Assembly: GCF_000518765.1 (NCBI RefSeq)
Contig: NZ_KI912489.1
Location: 252,652-316,651, forward strand
DNA: 64,000 nucleotides
Direction of reading: 5' to 3'
Source of the DNA: Ruminococcus flavefaciens ATCC 19208
GTDB lineage: Bacteria; Bacillota; Clostridia; Oscillospirales; Ruminococcaceae
The notes under the pieces: model-generated
Told to the model about the DNA's origin: nothing
Database searches by the model: none
The model's input: the letters and a program-made list of their open reading frames with translations, nothing else
Shown here: piece by piece, positions 60,960 through 64,000 of the stretch
Layout of the letters: each line of letters opens with the position of its first letter
Numbering within the stretch: the first letter of the stretch is position 1
Program-made: the position numbers and the translations under genes

Positions 60960-62087
60960 ATGTCCAAAAAGAAAATAAGCAAAGAAAAAAGTATACGACG
61001 AGCAAAAACGACAACTGAGATAGTTATAAGCCTTGTCCTTCTCGGAGCTTGTGCTTTCTTTATCGCAAAAAGCTTTCATCACGCAAAAGAGGTAGCACCC
61101 TCGCCGTTTGTTGAGCAGAATGATATAGAGGTGGAGGATCTTACAGCTTCTACCGTTCCCGACCCTAATCAGACTATATATGAATCACTTTCAGTCAATA
61201 CAAAGGACAAGTTCCGCGGCGATCTTATCCTTGTAAATAAGGAACATCAGTATTTCGGCGGCGATGAGGATCTTGTAAGTATCACGGATATGAACTATGA
61301 GAACGAGATCAGCTGTTTCAGCGCAGTTGACTCAACATATACTATCCTCAGGGAAGTCTACGGGCCTATGACCAAGATGATACAGGACTTCTACGACAAG
61401 TACAACAATGATACGCTTATTATCTACGGTTCATACAGAACAACGGAATTCCAGCAGCAGCTTTACGATAACGACGTTGCAAACAATGACGGAGAAGAGT
61501 CCACAAGAGTTGCAAAACCGGGCTTCAGTGAGCACGAAACAGGACTTGCCTTTGACTTCAGCGAGACCGAGAACAACGATTATCAGGGCACAGGCGATTT
61601 TGAGTGGATAAACGCAAACTGCTATAAATACGGCTTTATAGTGCGTTATACATCAAGCAAGGAAAAAATAACAGGCTTCCAGAACGAGCCGTGGCATTTC
61701 CGCTATGTAGGAATACCCCATGCATATTATATGGACGCAAACGACCTTTGCCTTGAAGAGTATATCAAGCTTGTGGGCGAGCACCCGTATGACAAGGATC
61801 ATCTTGAATTTTCAGATGATAAGGGCAATGACTATGAGGTCTATTTCGTAAAATCCGATGACGGAAACGAAAAGACAACAGTTCCCGTACCTACAGGTGT
61901 TAGATATGAGATATCGGGAAATAACATAGACGGCTTCATAGTGACTGTATACAAGGGTCAGAAGCCTATAGTGGAAGAAGCACCGACCAAGACATTTGAA
62001 GATACTTCCGAGGAAAACGACGAAAACAGCACCGATGAGGGTGAAGATGAAAATTCGGAAGATACTGATGGTACAAATGAATACTGA
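60960..62087 (+). CDS. VanY-type D-alanyl-D-alanine carboxypeptidase (M15B)
   Basis: 375 residues. A basic N-terminus and one membrane helix (about 21-40) anchor it outside. The M15 zinc site is complete: SEHETGLAFD (His and Asp ligands) and EPWHFRYVG (catalytic Glu and His ligand). It trims the terminal D-Ala of peptidoglycan stem peptides. The last 40 residues are Glu/Asp/Asn-rich and likely disordered. Nothing nearby points to vancomycin resistance; a housekeeping wall role is more likely. GGAG lies 7 nt before the ATG. Confidence 0.93.
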   Translation: MSKKKISKEKSIRRAKTTTEIVISLVLLGACAFFIAKSFHHAKEVAPSPFVEQNDIEVEDLTASTVPDPNQTIYESLSVNTKDKFRGDLILVNKEHQYFGGDEDLVSITDMNYENEISCFSAVDSTYTILREVYGPMTKMIQDFYDKYNNDTLIIYGSYRTTEFQQQLYDNDVANNDGEESTRVAKPGFSEHETGLAFDFSETENNDYQGTGDFEWINANCYKYGFIVRYTSSKEKITGFQNEPWHFRYVGIPHAYYMDANDLCLEEYIKLVGEHPYDKDHLEFSDDKGNDYEVYFVKSDDGNEKTTVPVPTGVRYEISGNNIDGFIVTVYKGQKPIVEEAPTKTFEDTSEENDENSTDEGEDENSEDTDGTNEY

Positions 62088-62092
62088 TACAG

Positions 62093-62122
62093 AGCGGACG
62101 ATGAAAGATCGTCCGCTTTTTT
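62093..62122 (+). terminator. Terminator of the carboxypeptidase gene
   Basis: AGCGGACGATC-like arms (AGCGGACGAT / ATCGTCCGCT) and a T-run, 6 bp after the stop. Confidence 0.9.
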
Positions 62123-62172
62123 GCTTTATTCAGCAGAATATGGTAAAAAATGTCATTAGCACAATATTTGGA

Positions 62173-62201
62173 TTGACAAACGTGATAATATGGATTATAA
62201 T
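62173..62201 (+). promoter_or_regulatory. Consensus promoter of the last gene
   Basis: TTGACA (62173-62178), 17-bp spacer, TATAAT (62196-62201), 65 bp before the ATG at 62266. Confidence 0.8.
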
Positions 62202-62265
62202 ATTGCTTGTATAAAAATACAAAAATAATATTATTTGTATAATTTTGAAGAGGAGCGAATATCAA

Positions 62266-64000
62266 ATGCTTAGTAAAATCACAGCAGTCGCATTAAGTAC
62301 GGCTTTATGCCTGTCAGCGGCTATCCCATGCAGTGGAAATTGTTCTGACAAGAATACTGCCGCAACATATGCAGGCATAGTATCAATGGCAGCAAACAGC
62401 AATGTAAAGGCAGGTGCAGCAGTAACATCGACTGCCACAACAAAGGCGGCAACTTCAACTTCTGCAACTACCACAAAGACAGGGTCCACAACTACTTCCT
62501 CAGCAGTAAAGTCTTCTTCATCAACTAATACAACTACTAAAAAAGCAGCATCTTCAACATCTACATCTACGACTAAAAATACAACAACATCAATAACTAC
62601 GACAACAAAGGCTTTGACATCTTCAACTTCAACGACTTCTGTAACTACAGTTTCAAACACATCAGAAGAAGGAAAGCTCGGCGATGCTGTAAGCTATATA
62701 CTTTACAATGACGGTTCACTTGTTATAAGCGGCAGCGGCGATATGCAGGACTATCCGCAGTCGCCTTTCAAGAATGCTGCAAAGATCACAAAGGTAACTA
62801 TAAAGAATGACAGCGGAAAAGCTATAACCTCAGTGGGAAGCTATGTTTTTGCAGGCTGTACTTCCCTTAAAGACATAATTATCCCCGACACGGTAAAGAC
62901 CATCGGTGAACGTGCTTTTGAGGGCTGTACATCGCTTAAAAAGGCAGTCATCAAAGGCGGCAGCGAAGGCATAGGCGGACATATATTCAGCAAGTGTACT
63001 GCCCTTGAAGAGCTTACACTTCCCTTTGCAGGCTTCGTACTTAATGATATAAACAGTGCAAGCGTCACATGGCTGGGCGATATGTTCGGAGACAGTGCGG
63101 AAAAATCCGACAAAACATACAGCATAAGCGGATTTAACGGCGAAACAAGATATATACCCAAGTCCCTTGAAACTATCAATATAACAGGCGGAACTGTGAT
63201 ACCTGCGTATACTTTTGACGGTTTCTCGTCTGTCAAGAAGATATCGGTTCCCGACAGTGTTACATTTATCGGGGATAGTGCTTTTTCTGAGTGCAGCAAG
63301 CTCAGCAGCTTCAAAATGCCCGGCAAGTTGACTTCTATCGGCAATAACGCTTTTCAGCACTGTTCTTTGCTTGATACAGATATCCCCGAGGCAGTTGTTA
63401 GCATAGGTGATTATGCATTTACGGGCTGCGAGTCTATTAAGGAAATAAACATTCCAATGGCAACAAAGACTATAGGCTCATACGCATTCAGCGGCTGTAC
63501 TTCGCTGAAAAAGGCAGTTATCGGCGAGGGAACAGAGAATATCAGCGATTTCGTTTTCAACGGCTGTACGGCTCTTGAGGAGCTTACACTTCCGTTTGCA
63601 GGTTTCCAGCGCAAAGCGGTCGATGACGGTGATATATCATGGCTGGGATATCTTTTCCTTGACGGTAAAAAAGAAATGATATATTCAGTGCAGGGCTTCG
63701 ATGCTGCGGTATTGAATATCCCCAAGTCACTTACAAGCATAACCGTTACAGGCGGCAAGAAAATACCTGCATATACCTTTGACGGCTTCTCATCGGTCAA
63801 GAAGATAACTGTTCCCGATGATATCGAAGTTATAGAAGAAGCCGCATTTTCGGGCTGTACTTCTCTTGCTGACTTCAAGATACCTTCTAAGGTAACATCT
63901 ATCGGCGAATACGCTTTCTATGACTGTAAGAAGTTAAATGCGGATATCCCTGACGGAGTCAGATCCATAGGAGCAAGAGCATTTGCAGGCTGCGAGTCTG
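62266..64000 (+). CDS. Secreted Ser/Thr-linker BspA-type leucine-rich-repeat protein (3' end outside window)
   Basis: At least 578 residues; the frame is still open at the window edge. A signal peptide (MLSKITAVALSTALCLSAA) is followed by a Ser/Thr/Lys-rich linker (about 40-135) and then LRR_5/BspA repeats (TSIGNNAFQHCS-type). The repeats are organised in super-units of about 190 residues: ALEELTLPFAGF appears near 248 and again near 437 with the same flanking order (SWLG, IPAYTFDGFSSVKKI). Surface adhesion or binding is the usual role. GAGGAG lies 8 nt before the ATG. Confidence 0.88.
   Translation, partial: MLSKITAVALSTALCLSAAIPCSGNCSDKNTAATYAGIVSMAANSNVKAGAAVTSTATTKAATSTSATTTKTGSTTTSSAVKSSSSTNTTTKKAASSTSTSTTKNTTTSITTTTKALTSSTSTTSVTTVSNTSEEGKLGDAVSYILYNDGSLVISGSGDMQDYPQSPFKNAAKITKVTIKNDSGKAITSVGSYVFAGCTSLKDIIIPDTVKTIGERAFEGCTSLKKAVIKGGSEGIGGHIFSKCTALEELTLPFAGFVLNDINSASVTWLGDMFGDSAEKSDKTYSISGFNGETRYIPKSLETINITGGTVIPAYTFDGFSSVKKISVPDSVTFIGDSAFSECSKLSSFKMPGKLTSIGNNAFQHCSLLDTDIPEAVVSIGDYAFTGCESIKEINIPMATKTIGSYAFSGCTSLKKAVIGEGTENISDFVFNGCTALEELTLPFAGFQRKAVDDGDISWLGYLFLDGKKEMIYSVQGFDAAVLNIPKSLTSITVTGGKKIPAYTFDGFSSVKKITVPDDIEVIEEAAFSGCTSLADFKIPSKVTSIGEYAFYDCKKLNADIPDGVRSIGARAFAGCES

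Noticed and set aside
62262..63878. Minus-strand frames with Val/Asp-rich or Leu-rich repeats
   Set aside because: They are the antisense image of the Thr-rich linker and LRR repeats of the gene starting at 62266.

Overview
The window looks like chromosome from an anaerobic, fibre-degrading Ruminococcus (Oscillospiraceae), close to the R. albus / R. flavefaciens group. The basis is several secreted proteins with type I dockerins of ruminococcal style, GH9 and GH11 plant-cell-wall enzymes, a stand-alone Spo0A-type DNA-binding domain, Gram-positive ribosome-binding sites and TTGACA/TATAAT promoters, and AT-rich spacers. The species call is inference; no rRNA or complete tRNA is present.

Layout. 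1-3.6 kb: CorA-type channel, Spo0A_C protein, a cohesin-like/dockerin protein, and a histidine-kinase remnant joined to a signal-peptide-like start. 3.6-8.6 kb: a phosphorelay made of an amino-acid-permease/histidine-kinase/receiver fusion, an HPt protein, and a receiver-GGDEF-EAL gene cut by an in-frame TAG. 9-14 kb: a secreted dockerin protein and a GH11-CBM22-dockerin-rhodanese xylanase. 14-18 kb: a zinc-acquisition operon (short Fur-family gene, ZinT-containing zinc-binding lipoprotein, G3E GTPase, and a decayed second GTPase) under Fur-type boxes, followed by a dockerin fragment. 18-25 kb: alpha/beta hydrolase, TetR regulator, a small membrane-protein operon, and an ohrR-glutathione peroxidase-radical SAM operon. 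25-31.5 kb: a CotH/dockerin protein and a large GH9/dockerin protein. 31.7-33.7 kb: KtrB-KtrA potassium uptake. 34-41.3 kb: an exopolysaccharide locus with tyrosine kinase, phosphatase, acyltransferase, a broken initiating sugar transferase, a helix-turn-helix/UDP-sugar dehydrogenase fusion and a broken epimerase, ending in a tRNA-Thr-like 3' fragment. 41.5-48.7 kb: a small acidic protein, a repeat-bearing subtilase, a leucine-rich-repeat cysteine peptidase and an esterase. 48.8-51.4 kb: McrB with a truncated McrC. 51.7-64 kb: VOC protein, DUF3795 protein, membrane MutS-like ATPase, carB, a membrane protein, mscL, a zinc-ribbon repeat protein, a VanY-type carboxypeptidase and the 5' part of a leucine-rich-repeat surface protein.

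Three themes stand out. (1) Two distant genes for secreted proteins share an elaborate promoter: three direct copies of GCAACTTACC at 21-22 bp spacing ending 9 bp before the -35 box. This is the best candidate here for an undescribed regulon. (2) Unusual fusions recur: permease-kinase, xylanase-rhodanese, helix-turn-helix-UDP-sugar dehydrogenase, ZinT inserted in a zinc-binding protein, and a duplicated C-terminal module on two dockerin proteins. (3) At least eight genes are broken or truncated (kinase remnant, EAL gene, GTPase remnant, Fur, dockerin remnant, sugar transferase, epimerase, McrC), which points to ongoing decay of signalling, polysaccharide and defence functions in this strain.
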